A stretch of DNA of 64,000 bases from Nitrospira sp. (GCA_005116835.1 SWDM01000019.1:1-64000); one strand, 5' to 3'; counted from the stretch's first letter, positions 50,847 to 60,125 are shown. Numbers and translations: made by a program. Notes: generated from the sequence alone by a model not told the origin.

Positions 50847-52249
50847 CCGACCACAACACAGAATGTCCTATCACGGCTCTTCCCGCGCAGGCAGAGCGAA
50901 TTTTGATCGTCGACGACGATTCTTCCATGCGGACCGCCTTAATGGAGTCTGTCCGTCGTCTGGGCTTTGATGTGCAGGGTGCGATGGATGGCGCCGATGC
51001 CGTCGCGCAGGTCAGTCGGTACAAACCCTGGTTAGTAGTGACCGATTTGAAGATGCCTCGTCTCGGCGGGCTCGATCTGATCAAGGAGATCAAGAGTCGT
51101 TCGCCGCAGACGTTAATGGTCTTGATGACCGCCTACGGGACGGTCGAGACCGCTGTGGAGGCGATGAAATATGGGGCGAGCGATTATCTTCTCAAGCCCT
51201 TTTCTACCGATTTGCTGGAGCGGGTCATCGCCAATCTGAAAGCGCGTGGCACTGATCCCTCTACGCCATCGCCTGCGCCGATTGATCAGCGGTCCATATT
51301 GACTCAAGATCCTGGGATGGTCCGCCTGCTCAGTACCGTTGAAGGAGTCGCCGCAAGCCAAGCGACCGTCCTCATCAATGGAGAAAGCGGCACGGGGAAA
51401 GAACTGTTGGCTCGCTTTATCCACAGCAGGAGCCCGCGCGCGCATCGCCCGTTTATCGCCGTCAATTGCGCCGCCTTACCGGATGGACTCCTGGAGAGCG
51501 AATTGTTCGGGCATGAGCGTGGAGCGTTTACCGGAGCCATCATGAAGAAAATCGGCAAGTTTGAAATGGCGCATACCGGCACGCTACTGCTCGATGAAAT
51601 CAGCGAAATGAATGTGGGCTTGCAGGCCAAGTTGCTCCGTGTCGTCCAGGAGCGGGAAGTCGATCGAGTCGGAGGCCGGGAACCAGTCTCGGTGAATATC
51701 CGGGTCATTGCGACGACGAACCGATCCCTCTACCACGAAGTAGAACAAGGACGTTTTCGGGAAGACTTGTATTACCGGTTGAATGTGTTTCCCATCACCG
51801 TCCCGCCGTTGCGGGAGCGGCCTGCCGACATTCCGTTGCTGGCGAGACATTTCGTAGCGGTGTCCGCTGCGCGTAATGGCCTTCCTCTGCCGACGGTATC
51901 GGCGGAGGCCTATGCAATGCTCGAGGAAAGACGGTGGAAAGGAAACGTCCGAGAATTGGAGAACGTCATGGAGCGTGCTGTGCTCTTAGCCGGGAATAAG
52001 CCGATCCTCCCGGTCCATATATTGCTGGAATCCGGGGGACAGCCGGTGTCTGTCGCTCCGGTCTCACCCGCAGCCCAGCCTTCCGGAAACGGGTCGTTGT
52101 GGGAAATGGAACGTGATCTGATTTTTCTCACTCTGGCACGTGTGAGGGAGAATCGCACTCATGCGGCGAAAGAACTCGGTATCAGCATTCGCACCTTGCG
52201 GAACAAGCTTCGAGAATATCGGGGAGTAAACGATCAGGTCTCTGCATAA
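50843..52249 (+). CDS. Sigma54-dependent flagellar activator, FlrC-like
   Basis: 468 residues. Receiver with Asp68 (WLVVTDLKMPRLGGLD), AAA+ module with GESGTGKE and GAFTGA, and a C-terminal Fis-type HTH (RTHAAKELGISIRTLRNKLR). It follows its kinase with a 4-base overlap and directly precedes flgBC and fliE-K, so class III flagellar genes are its likely targets. Confidence 0.9.
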   Translation: MTDHNTECPITALPAQAERILIVDDDSSMRTALMESVRRLGFDVQGAMDGADAVAQVSRYKPWLVVTDLKMPRLGGLDLIKEIKSRSPQTLMVLMTAYGTVETAVEAMKYGASDYLLKPFSTDLLERVIANLKARGTDPSTPSPAPIDQRSILTQDPGMVRLLSTVEGVAASQATVLINGESGTGKELLARFIHSRSPRAHRPFIAVNCAALPDGLLESELFGHERGAFTGAIMKKIGKFEMAHTGTLLLDEISEMNVGLQAKLLRVVQEREVDRVGGREPVSVNIRVIATTNRSLYHEVEQGRFREDLYYRLNVFPITVPPLRERPADIPLLARHFVAVSAARNGLPLPTVSAEAYAMLEERRWKGNVRELENVMERAVLLAGNKPILPVHILLESGGQPVSVAPVSPAAQPSGNGSLWEMERDLIFLTLARVRENRTHAAKELGISIRTLRNKLREYRGVNDQVSA

Positions 52250-52327
52250 TCCGGCTGTCACTGTGGTGTGGATAGAAATCAGGCGGCACATTTTGCCGGT
52301 CGGCAAATGCGACTATTGAGGTGGATA

Positions 52328-52396
52328 GGCTGAAGGGGTTCAGCCTGAAGGTCGAAGGTCGAAATTCCGAACACTTCAGCCTGAACCCCTTCAGTC
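52328..52396. repeat. Imperfect 23-bp inverted repeat before flgB
   Basis: 52328-52350 and 52374-52396 are inverted copies with two mismatches (GGCTGAAGGGGTTCAGCCTG-type). They lie in the 191-base gap between the activator and flgB and could be a terminator-like or attenuator structure. Confidence 0.5.
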
Positions 52397-52440
52397 TGAA
52401 TCCCTGAGTTGGTAAGAGACGATAACAGGAGGGATGTATC

Positions 52441-52848
52441 ATGACGCTGATCGATCACACCATGCAATTACTCCATCGCACGCTGGATTTGCGGCAAGCA
52501 AAACATCGGGTGATTGTTTCGAATATAGCAAATGAAGAAACGCCAGGCTATCGAGCCACCGATTTCAGCTTTCTCGACTCGCTGCAGGCTGCTCAGAAAG
52601 GGCAGGGACCGGTCACGCTCGCGGTGACCCAGGGTAGGCATATTGGCCCACAGGGCGAGGGGTTCCAGCGGGTTCTTGGGAAGCTCAGCGACGTGCCTGC
52701 AGACGACCTCCCGTTGGATGCCAATTCGGTAAATATTGAGCTGGAGATGGCCAAGATGTCCGACAACGCCGGTAAATACAACGGTGCCGCAACGATCATG
52801 GCGATGCGCTTCCGTCAGCTGATAGGGGCAATCCGCGACGCGCGATAA
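52441..52848 (+). CDS. flgB: Flagellar proximal rod protein FlgB
   Basis: 135 residues. N-terminal rod motif HRTLDLRQAKHRVIVSNIAN, followed by EETPGYRATDFSFL, and a C-terminal NSVNIELEMAKMSDNAGKYN, typical of FlgB. It is secreted by the flagellar type III system and forms the proximal rod with FlgC and FlgF/G. GGAGGG precedes the ATG. Confidence 0.95.
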   Translation: MTLIDHTMQLLHRTLDLRQAKHRVIVSNIANEETPGYRATDFSFLDSLQAAQKGQGPVTLAVTQGRHIGPQGEGFQRVLGKLSDVPADDLPLDANSVNIELEMAKMSDNAGKYNGAATIMAMRFRQLIGAIRDAR

Positions 52849-52919
52849 TCAATTGCGGTCAGCCGTCAGCAAGAAGCTGATGATTGAGAGCTGATCGCCC
52901 AGAGCAAGGAGGTTTTACT

Positions 52920-53369
52920 ATGGAATTGAGCGATAGCATGGCGGTGTCCGTTTCCGCCCTTGATGCGCAACGTCAGCGCCTCAACGTGATTTCCAGCAAT
53001 CTGGCAAACGCCCAGTCCACCCATACGCCGGGTGGCGGTCCCTATAAACGCCGGGACGTGGTGTTCCAATCCACGCCTGTCGCCAGTCCGTTCCAACGGA
53101 CGTTTCGGCAGGTAGCGGCGGGACCGGGGGCCCATGCGCTCGATGGCGTGAAGGTGCTTCGCGTCAAGGAAGACGTGAAGCCCGGCCAAGTGATCTATGA
53201 TCCCCGCCATCCGGATGCCGATACAAAAGGGTTCGTCAAGATGCCGAACATCAATGTCATGGAAGAAATGGTGAACATGATGGGGGCATCCCGCGCCTAT
53301 GAAGCCAATGTCCAAGCGATTAACGCGACCCGCGCCATGGGGAGTAAGGCGCTGGAGATCGGGAGGTAG
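52920..53369 (+). CDS. flgC: Flagellar proximal rod protein FlgC
   Basis: 149 residues from the ATG at 52920 (AGGAGG upstream). N-terminal LDAQRQRLNVISSNLANAQS with HTPGGGPYKRRDVVFQ and C-terminal MPNINVMEEMVNMMGASRAY, the FlgC pattern. Assembled with FlgB in the rod. Next gene fliE starts 2 bases after the stop. Confidence 0.96.
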   Translation: MELSDSMAVSVSALDAQRQRLNVISSNLANAQSTHTPGGGPYKRRDVVFQSTPVASPFQRTFRQVAAGPGAHALDGVKVLRVKEDVKPGQVIYDPRHPDADTKGFVKMPNINVMEEMVNMMGASRAYEANVQAINATRAMGSKALEIGR

Positions 53370-53371
53370 CC

Positions 53372-53677
53372 ATGGACCAGATCAAAGCGATTTCAATCCC
53401 GACACCCTCGTTTCCAGATGGGGCCGCTGTATCTCACGCCCCCGGTGGCGCGCGGTCGAGCGGATTTATGGATACGCTGCAGCATGCGATCAGTAAGGCC
53501 AACGACATTCAGATGGAAGCCAGCCAAGCGACCGAGGCGTTGATGACCGGCCAGTCGCAGAGCGTCCATCGGACGATGGTGGCGTTAGAGGAAGCGGACG
53601 TATCCTTTCAGCTGATGATGCAGATCAGGAACAAATTGGTGTCGGCGTATGAAGAAATCCAACGGATGCAGATATAG
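53372..53677 (+). CDS. fliE: Flagellar hook-basal body protein FliE
   Basis: 101 residues. FliE motifs FMDTLQHAISKANDIQMEAS, ALMTGQSQSVHRTMVALEEA and DVSFQLMMQIRNKLVSAYEE, IQRMQI at the end. It links the MS ring to the rod. Co-transcribed with flgBC. Confidence 0.95.
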   Translation: MDQIKAISIPTPSFPDGAAVSHAPGGARSSGFMDTLQHAISKANDIQMEASQATEALMTGQSQSVHRTMVALEEADVSFQLMMQIRNKLVSAYEEIQRMQI

Positions 53678-53802
53678 CAGGATGCTGAAAAAGCCCGCCA
53701 GCTTCGTTCTCGGTTCATCGAAATCCTCAACGTACCCCTGAGGGTACGCCTCCGGTTTCGATTCGCCTGCGGCCTTGCTGGACGGCCTTTTTGAGCATCC
53801 TG
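53678..53802. repeat. Long hairpin repeat between fliE and fliF
   Basis: The left arm (53678-53702, CAGGATGCTGAAAAAGCCCG) and right arm (53777-53802) are largely complementary, with a nested CGTACCC-CTGA-GGGTACG hairpin at 53731-53748. It starts right after the fliE stop. I recall near-identical elements scattered between genes in Nitrospira, like REP or MITE sequences. It may also reduce read-through. Confidence 0.75.
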
Positions 53803-53853
53803 CAGGAGCTGTTCGTATTGTGCCATGTCGGTTACTGAGGAGAAGGGCCACTT

Positions 53854-55425
53854 ATGCTGTCAATGTTTTCAAAGTTCTCCATCAATCAACGCATGATCAT
53901 TCTAATTGCGTTGGCTGGCTCGGTTGCCGGCCTGATCGCCATTACCTTGTGGACGCAACAGCCGGACATGCAGGTGCTGTTTACCAACCTCAATCCGGAG
54001 GACGCGGCAGGGATCGTGGATAAGTTGAAAGAAACGAAGGTGCCGTACGAAACGACAGGCGGGGGCACGACTGTGCTGGTTCCCAGCGCTCAAGTCCATG
54101 AGTTGCGGTTGCAATTGGCCACCCAGGGGCTCCCGCATGGAGGTGGAGTGGGATTCGAAATCTTCGATCGATCGTCGATCGGGATGTCCGACTTCGTCCA
54201 GAAGCTCAATTATCGCCGCGCATTGCAAGGCGAGCTGGCTCGGACCATCGCGCAAATGCCGGAGATCGAGCGGGCCCGCGTGCACCTCGCCACACCGGAA
54301 CGGCGATTGTTCGGGAACGACGAAAATCATGCGCGCGCCTCGATCGTCGTGTCGTTGCGGAACGGACAAGCCCTCGCGAAGACTCAAGTCAACGGGATCG
54401 TCCATCTGGTGGCGAGCAGTGTCGAGGGTCTGCAAACCAAGGATGTCACGGTGGTGGATGGTCATGGACGGCTTCTCTCGTCGGCAGCCGGAGGCGACGA
54501 CGCTGCGGGGCTCACCGGATCGCAGCTGGAACACCAACGGACGGTCGAAAAGGACATCGAAACACGCATCCAGACGATGTTGGAACGAATTGTGGGACAG
54601 AGTAAAGCGGTGGTGCGGGTGTCCAGCGTGCTCGATTTCCGCAAAATTGAAACGACGGAAGAGCGGTACGACCCCAATGGGCAAGTCGTTCGGAGCGAAC
54701 AGCGAGGGCAGGAAAAATCGAATGGCGCCAATGGCCTATCCGGTGGCGTGCCAGGTGTCCAGTCGAATCTGCCGCCGGCGACAGACCAAGAGCCGGCACA
54801 GACGAGTTCGACCAATAATCAAACCAAGAACGAAACGGTGAACTACGAAATCAGCCGGACGGTCTCTCGCATCGTGGAATCCAGCGGCAGCATTAAGCAA
54901 CTCTCTGTGGCGGTGCTTGTGGACGGCATTTATGAAGCGGCCAAGGCGTCTGCAGACGGCAAACCTGCGGTCGATCAAGTCAAGAAGTATGTCGCACGGT
55001 CTGAAGAAGATATGAAACGGATCGAGGAGATCGTCAAGAAAGCGATGGGTTACTCGGCCGAGCGCCAGGATCAAGTCCAGGTCACCAACGTGCAATTCGA
55101 CATCGGGACCGAAGAACCTTCCACTCAGGGCATTGAAGCAGCGGCAGATACAACGAACCCCTTCGCCCCCTATCTGCGCTACGGGGTCGGTGGTTTGTTT
55201 TTTCTCCTGATTCTCTTCATGGTCGTGCGTCCACTGATGAGCATGCTGGGGACGACCGGGGGATCATCCGGCCAGGGAGAGCAGCCGACGCTGCCGGCTT
55301 CGGTCAGCCAGGTTGAAGCGGCATTGGGAGGGAAAGAGCACTCGCGCCTTGTCGATATGGCTCGCAGCAATCCAGACTCCACGGCTGTGGTTGTGAAGCA
55401 ATGGTTGAAGACCAATCCACAGTAA
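53854..55425 (+). CDS. fliF: Flagellar MS-ring protein FliF
   Basis: 523 residues. N-terminal membrane helix (MIILIALAGSVAGLIAITLW), ring-building domains with VLFTNLNPEDAAGIVDKLKE and DFVQKLNYRRALQGELARTI, a periplasmic linker, a second membrane helix (YLRYGVGGLFFLLILFMVVR) and a C-terminal FliG-binding tail (ARSNPDSTAVVVKQWL). It builds the membrane ring around the export gate. Confidence 0.96.
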   Translation: MLSMFSKFSINQRMIILIALAGSVAGLIAITLWTQQPDMQVLFTNLNPEDAAGIVDKLKETKVPYETTGGGTTVLVPSAQVHELRLQLATQGLPHGGGVGFEIFDRSSIGMSDFVQKLNYRRALQGELARTIAQMPEIERARVHLATPERRLFGNDENHARASIVVSLRNGQALAKTQVNGIVHLVASSVEGLQTKDVTVVDGHGRLLSSAAGGDDAAGLTGSQLEHQRTVEKDIETRIQTMLERIVGQSKAVVRVSSVLDFRKIETTEERYDPNGQVVRSEQRGQEKSNGANGLSGGVPGVQSNLPPATDQEPAQTSSTNNQTKNETVNYEISRTVSRIVESSGSIKQLSVAVLVDGIYEAAKASADGKPAVDQVKKYVARSEEDMKRIEEIVKKAMGYSAERQDQVQVTNVQFDIGTEEPSTQGIEAAADTTNPFAPYLRYGVGGLFFLLILFMVVRPLMSMLGTTGGSSGQGEQPTLPASVSQVEAALGGKEHSRLVDMARSNPDSTAVVVKQWLKTNPQ

Positions 55426-55437
55426 GGAGTTGGAGCG

Positions 55438-56430
55438 ATGGCCGTACAATTATCCGGTGAACAAAAAGCCGCGATCCTCCTGCGAGCGATCGGGGAAGAC
55501 GCTGCGGCGATGGTCATGAAAAACCTCGACCCCAAAGAGATCCGTAAACTGGGATCCTTCATGAGCGACGCAGCCAATATCTCGAAGGAAGAGGAGGAGA
55601 GTGTGATGGAGGATTTCGAGAGGGCCAGCGCGCTCGGCGAAGTGTCGTTTCACGGGAAAGAATACATCAAGACTATTCTGACGAAGGCCCTTGGGCCTGA
55701 AAAGGCGGCTCGTCTTCTGGAGTCCATGAATAGCAGAGTCTACCCAGGGCTCGATGCGTTGAAGTGGGTGGATGCAAAAAGCGTGACGCAGATGATCAAG
55801 ACCGAGCATCCTCAAACGGTTTCTCTCATCCTGGCGCACATGGAGCCGGAACAAGCCGGCCAGGTTCTGACGGGCTTGCCTGCCGAGATGCGGGCGGATG
55901 TGGCGTTTCGATTGGCGACGATGGAGGAGGTTCAACCGGAGGTGCTCGAGGAACTCAGCAGCTCACTGCAAGACATACTGGTTGCCAGCACTGGCGCTCA
56001 CGCTTTGAGTATCGGTGGATCCCAGGTGATTGCGAACATTCTCACCCGGCTGGATAAGAACACCGAAGGCGGCATCATGGCGAAACTCGGGGAGCGGAAT
56101 CAGAATTTAGCCGATGCCATCCGCGCATTGATGTTCGTGTTCGACGATTTGATCAAGCTCGACGATCGGGCGATGCAAGAGCTGATGAAAGAAGTCAGTA
56201 AGGAAGACCTTCCCGTGGCGCTGCGCGGTGCGAGTCCGGACGTGAAAGAGAAGTTCCTGAAGAATATGTCGAGCCGCGCCGCTGAAATGTTGAAAGAGGA
56301 CATGGAGGTCCGAGGGCCCGTGAAGGTGACGGATGTGGAGAGGGCGCAGCAGAATATTCTCAAGGTATGCCGCAAACTGGAAGAGGAAGGCCGTATTGTC
56401 ATTTCAGGCGCAGGGGAGGCATTGGTGTAA
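55438..56430 (+). CDS. fliG: Flagellar motor switch protein FliG
   Basis: 330 residues. FliG domains in order: N (LSGEQKAAILLRAIGEDAAA), middle (EHPQTVSLILAHMEPEQAGQ) and C with the torque helix (MFVFDDLIKLDDRAMQELMK). Mounted on FliF, it meets the stator and sets rotation direction. 12 bases after the fliF stop; the following gene starts directly after its stop. Confidence 0.97.
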   Translation: MAVQLSGEQKAAILLRAIGEDAAAMVMKNLDPKEIRKLGSFMSDAANISKEEEESVMEDFERASALGEVSFHGKEYIKTILTKALGPEKAARLLESMNSRVYPGLDALKWVDAKSVTQMIKTEHPQTVSLILAHMEPEQAGQVLTGLPAEMRADVAFRLATMEEVQPEVLEELSSSLQDILVASTGAHALSIGGSQVIANILTRLDKNTEGGIMAKLGERNQNLADAIRALMFVFDDLIKLDDRAMQELMKEVSKEDLPVALRGASPDVKEKFLKNMSSRAAEMLKEDMEVRGPVKVTDVERAQQNILKVCRKLEEEGRIVISGAGEALV

Positions 56431-57489
56431 ATGGCCAGTCCCGTAAGTGCGGAAACCACCGTGTCTCGTCTTGCGCCGCATGCGGCGAGGCAGCGGGACG
56501 CGTCTATCTTAGTCGTCGACGACGAGGTAGGGATTCAGGAGTTGCTGGTGACGCTGTTGCAGTCGGAAGGATATCGCGTTCGCGCGGTGGGGTCGGCGCG
56601 GGAGGCGCTTGCCGCGCTGAAGAGCGCTCCCGCTTCGGTCATGATTACCGACGTCAAACTGCCGGACCAAGATGGCATCGGCTTGCTTCAGCAGGCAGGT
56701 GAGCTCGATAGGCGCATGATCAGTGTGGTGATGACCGGCTATGGCAGCGTCGATCTGGCCGTTCAAGCCATGAAGGCCGGCGCGGCAGAGTTTCTGATGA
56801 AACCCTTTCAGTGCGATGTGGTGCTCTTGACAGTCAAGCGGTTGCTCGAACTCTACCGCCTGCGAGTCGAAAATTCCGTCCTCAAACAGGCGGTGGTTCG
56901 TGCGGGAGGCATGCGTCTTCAAGATCTTGCATTGACCGATTTCAGCACAGGCCATCAGTTCAGCGACGCCAGTGGTCCCTCGGAATACGACCAAGGCATT
57001 GCCGAAGGCGAACGACGAGCGTGTGAGCGGGAGGCCGCGGCCCAGAGACAGGATCAGATTTTATTTGCCAATGCAGTCGACCAGTTGGATGAGGCATGGA
57101 GGTCGTTCAGCCAGACGATGGAAGCAGACGTGACGGCATTGGCGTTCAGTTTGGCAAGGCGTATCTTGCAGGACACCATCGCCGAGCGTCAGGATGCCGT
57201 GATCGTGCAGTTGAAAGCCGCGTTGGCCACGATCCGCGAATCGGGTGTCGTGAGGGTGCAAACGCATCCCGCGGATATTGCAATCCTTGAAGCGGCGCGC
57301 CCAGCCTTAATCCGCGATCGAGCACCGGGCATGACGCTGCATATTGAAAGCGACGTGTCCCTTCCCCGGGGAAGTTGTGTCGTAACGACGACGAATCGGC
57401 TGGTCGATGCTTCGCTGGATGCGCAGTTGCTGCGGCTCGGCGAAGCCATACAGAAGCGAGGACGCGATGCAGCTCGTCGATCTGATTGA
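56431..57489 (+). CDS. fliH: Receiver-FliH fusion protein
   Basis: 352 residues. The first 145 residues form a response-regulator receiver with acidic pocket VDDE (30-32) and phospho-acceptor Asp74 (SVMITDVKLPDQDG), Lys in EFLMKPF. After a linker the last 180 residues are FliH-like, a helix of charged repeats (EGERRACEREAAAQRQDQIL) then VTALAFSLARRILQDTIAER and VRVQTHPADIAILEAARPAL. FliH binds and restrains the ATPase FliI. The fliG stop and this ATG adjoin, and the end overlaps fliI by 23 bases. A receiver on FliH is not the usual layout and suggests export or assembly is phosphorylation-controlled. Confidence 0.85.
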   Translation: MASPVSAETTVSRLAPHAARQRDASILVVDDEVGIQELLVTLLQSEGYRVRAVGSAREALAALKSAPASVMITDVKLPDQDGIGLLQQAGELDRRMISVVMTGYGSVDLAVQAMKAGAAEFLMKPFQCDVVLLTVKRLLELYRLRVENSVLKQAVVRAGGMRLQDLALTDFSTGHQFSDASGPSEYDQGIAEGERRACEREAAAQRQDQILFANAVDQLDEAWRSFSQTMEADVTALAFSLARRILQDTIAERQDAVIVQLKAALATIRESGVVRVQTHPADIAILEAARPALIRDRAPGMTLHIESDVSLPRGSCVVTTTNRLVDASLDAQLLRLGEAIQKRGRDAARRSD

Positions 57490-58774
57490 ACAGACGGATC
57501 CTCTCACAGTCTCCGGCCGTGTGGCTCAAGCTGTCGGGATTGTGATCGAGGGATATGGCCCTATGACGTCGGTGGGAGAACTGTGCGAGGTCACGCGCGA
57601 GGACGGGGAGGGGAGCGTGCTGGCCGAGGTCGTCGGGTTTCGGGGAGATCGGGTGCTGCTGATGCCGCTTGGGGAGATGCGGGGGATCGGTCCTGGTAGC
57701 CGGCTGTTGATGAAAGGCCGGTGTGCATCGGTTCCGGTCGGCCCGCAGTTGCTCGGCCGAGTGCTGGATGGGCTCGGCGAACCACTCGATGGGAAAGGTC
57801 CTCTGGTGACCGAGCGTCAATATCCGCTCCATGCAGCGCCGATCAACCCGCTCCAGCGCGCGCGTATTACGAAACCGCTCGACCTCGGCGTCCGGGCGAT
57901 CAATGCCTGTCTCACGTGCGGGTTGGGTCAAAAGATCGGGATCTTTGCCAGCGCAGGCGTGGGAAAGAGCGTGCTCCTCGGCATGATGAGCCGCTATACC
58001 AGAGCCGACGTGAATGTCATTGCGATGATCGGCGAGCGGGGTAGAGAAGTGAACGAGTTCCTAGAGCGGGATCTGACTCCGGCCGCACTCCAGCGGTCGG
58101 TCGTCATCGTTGCGACGTCGGATCAGCCGCCGCTGGTGCGGTTGCGGGGCGCGTTGATCGCGACCGCCATCGCGGAATATTTCCGCGATTGTGGAAAGCA
58201 GGTTCTCCTGATGATGGACTCGCTGACGCGATTGGCCCACAGCCAGCGCGAAGTCGGGCTCGCCATCGGTGAGCCGCCCACGACAAAGGGGTATACCCCG
58301 TCGGTCTTTACGTTTCTTCCAAAGCTCCTGGAGCGAGTCGGGACGGGGCCCGGTTCCGGCACGATCACCGGGCTCTATACAGTGCTCATGGATGGCGATG
58401 AGCTTGCCGATCCTATTGCGGAAACGGTCCGGTCGATCCTCGACGGGCATATCGTGCTCTCGCGGCAATTGGCTTCGCGCAACCACTTTCCTGCGATCGA
58501 TCTGCTCAACAGCACCAGCCGGGTCATGAAAGACGTCGTTGGACATGAGCACTATGCCGCATCCCGGACCATGGTCGAACTCATGGCCCGGTACCAGCAG
58601 TCGGAAGACCTCATTCTTCTGGGCGCCTATAAGGCCGGGACGAACAAGGCGCTCGACAGGGCCGTGTCGGCGCAGGATGGGATCAATACCTTTCTCCGTC
58701 AGGACATCGAGCAATCGGCCGATCTTGGGACATCGGTTCAGGATTTACTTGCCTTAGCAAAGAGCACAGCATGA
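57467..58774 (+). CDS. fliI: Flagellar type III export ATPase FliI
   Basis: 435 residues from the ATG at 57467 (GAGGA upstream), overlapping the fliH fusion. F1-ATPase-like: Walker A ASAGVGKSVLLGMM (about 158-170), Walker B VLLMMDSLTRLAHSQREV, GEPPTTKGYTPSVFTFLPKL and RNHFPAIDLLNSTSRVMKDV. It unfolds and powers export substrates. Next gene fliJ overlaps by 4 bases. Confidence 0.97.
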   Translation: MQLVDLIEQTDPLTVSGRVAQAVGIVIEGYGPMTSVGELCEVTREDGEGSVLAEVVGFRGDRVLLMPLGEMRGIGPGSRLLMKGRCASVPVGPQLLGRVLDGLGEPLDGKGPLVTERQYPLHAAPINPLQRARITKPLDLGVRAINACLTCGLGQKIGIFASAGVGKSVLLGMMSRYTRADVNVIAMIGERGREVNEFLERDLTPAALQRSVVIVATSDQPPLVRLRGALIATAIAEYFRDCGKQVLLMMDSLTRLAHSQREVGLAIGEPPTTKGYTPSVFTFLPKLLERVGTGPGSGTITGLYTVLMDGDELADPIAETVRSILDGHIVLSRQLASRNHFPAIDLLNSTSRVMKDVVGHEHYAASRTMVELMARYQQSEDLILLGAYKAGTNKALDRAVSAQDGINTFLRQDIEQSADLGTSVQDLLALAKSTA

Positions 58775-59214
58775 AACTCGATGCGGTACGACGCTATCGT
58801 GCACAAGTGGAAGACGTCTTGCGTATGGATTTGCTGCGCGCTCGCCAGGATCTCCAGGATGCTGAAACCCTCTGTCATGTGCTCGATACCCAGATGCGGG
58901 CGACGGTCGAGCGCTATTCTGCCAAAGCCAGTGCAGGGATGGCGCCGGATGAATTTTTCGAGTGGCAGGCGGTCTGCGACTCCGAAGCCGCGATGCTCGC
59001 ACAGGCTCAGCAGATTGAAGGCGGATGCCGCGACGAATGGTTTCAGAAGCAGAACGACTTGCGGGACGCGATGCAGGAGCGGCGGACGCTCGATCGGCTC
59101 GCAGATCGAATCCGTCTGCAGCAACGGGTCTTGCAGCATCGAGTCGAACAAATGCAAATGGATGAGGCCGCTCGTCGCACAAGCGCGATGAACGGCTCGC
59201 ACAATCTCCTATGA
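58771..59214 (+). CDS. fliJ: Flagellar export chaperone FliJ
   Basis: 147 residues, entirely helical with coiled-coil character (YRAQVEDVLRMDLLRARQDL, LRDAMQERRTLDRLADRIRL), like FliJ, which acts as the stalk and escort of the FliI hexamer. Sequence similarity in this family is low, so position (between fliI and motE/fliK) is the main support. Overlaps both neighbours by 4 bases. Confidence 0.85.
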   Translation: MKLDAVRRYRAQVEDVLRMDLLRARQDLQDAETLCHVLDTQMRATVERYSAKASAGMAPDEFFEWQAVCDSEAAMLAQAQQIEGGCRDEWFQKQNDLRDAMQERRTLDRLADRIRLQQRVLQHRVEQMQMDEAARRTSAMNGSHNLL

Positions 59215-59978
59215 ATAGGCATATGGCGGATCAACGACGCGATCGAATCACCATCGCACACCCTCGTACGGAACGACCTCGTCGTCCGATCACTGGGTGG
59301 GGAAAGAAGATTGTGTCTGCCGTCGTATGGCTTGGCACGATCATGGCTTTGAGCTGGACGATGGTCCAGCTCAACCACGATTCTGCTGCTCAGACGACGG
59401 CAATTCCCGGTTCTCGGACGGCCCGCCCTGCTGCCGTGACTCCTGAGCCTGTTCCGGCTCGAGCCCTGTCACCCGAAGAGCCTAGGGTGGCGGAGCCTGA
59501 ATCGTCACCGACGCAGCCTGTGCAGGCCCAGGGCCCTGCGCTCACTGTGCCTGAGGAAGTGGTCGCCATGCTGCAACAGCGGCAGAATGATTTGGACGAT
59601 CGTGAGAAGGCGGTTCGAACCTCGGAAGAGCGGCTCTCGAACCTCAGGGCCGAACTTGAGCAGTTATTGACCAAAATCGAAGCGGCAGACCCCGAGCGTC
59701 TCCGTCTTAAGGAACAGCAGCAGAAAGGATCTGCAGGGCAAAGCGCGGCAGAGAAGAAACGGGCGCTCGAGTTACACAATCAAAAATACGGACAGCTGAC
59801 GAAGATGTATGAAAGCATGCCTGCCGAGGAAGCGGCGGCACGAATCGAACGGATGCCGGATCGGAAAGCGTTGGAAATTCTCCGGCTCGTGAAAGGTAAA
59901 ACTGCCGGATTGATCCTTGCGCAAGTGAAGGTCGATCGCGCGGCGAAACTCACCGAACAGCTTCTCTCCAACCCCTGA
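59211..59978 (+). CDS. MotE-like protein (MgtE-N domain)
   Basis: 255 residues. N-terminal membrane helix (IVSAVVWLGTIMALSWTMVQ), Pro/Ala-rich periplasmic linker, coiled coil (LDDREKAVRTSEERLSNLRA) and a C-terminal MgtE-N/FliG-like domain (KMYESMPAEEAAARIERMPD, RKALEILRLVKGKTAGLILA). This is the layout of MotE/FlbB-type proteins that guide stator or motor assembly. It overlaps fliJ by 4 bases. Confidence 0.75.
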   Translation: MNRHMADQRRDRITIAHPRTERPRRPITGWGKKIVSAVVWLGTIMALSWTMVQLNHDSAAQTTAIPGSRTARPAAVTPEPVPARALSPEEPRVAEPESSPTQPVQAQGPALTVPEEVVAMLQQRQNDLDDREKAVRTSEERLSNLRAELEQLLTKIEAADPERLRLKEQQQKGSAGQSAAEKKRALELHNQKYGQLTKMYESMPAEEAAARIERMPDRKALEILRLVKGKTAGLILAQVKVDRAAKLTEQLLSNP

Positions 59979-60109
59979 CCCATTCGTTTCTTCCTATTGT
60001 TCTCGGCAGTTGTTGCCCCGCCGACCGGCATCTTTTTCCTCTGTCATGTATGTCTCCCGGCGATAGCGCGAAAGTCCGCGCCAATCGATGCCTGTCAAGC
60101 CCTTCCATC

Positions 60110-60125
60110 TGGCATGAGCCTTGAA
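60110..60125 (+). promoter_or_regulatory. Weak sigma54-like site before fliK
   Basis: TGGCATG (60110-60116), 4 bases, TTGAA (60121-60125). The spacing is right, but the usual GC of the -12 element is GA, so strength is doubtful. fliK starts 54 bases downstream. Confidence 0.35.

Noticed and set aside
52290-52320. Possible sigma54 site before flgB (CGGCACATTTTGCC)
   Set aside because: The distance between GG and GC is wrong (8 or 11 instead of 10).
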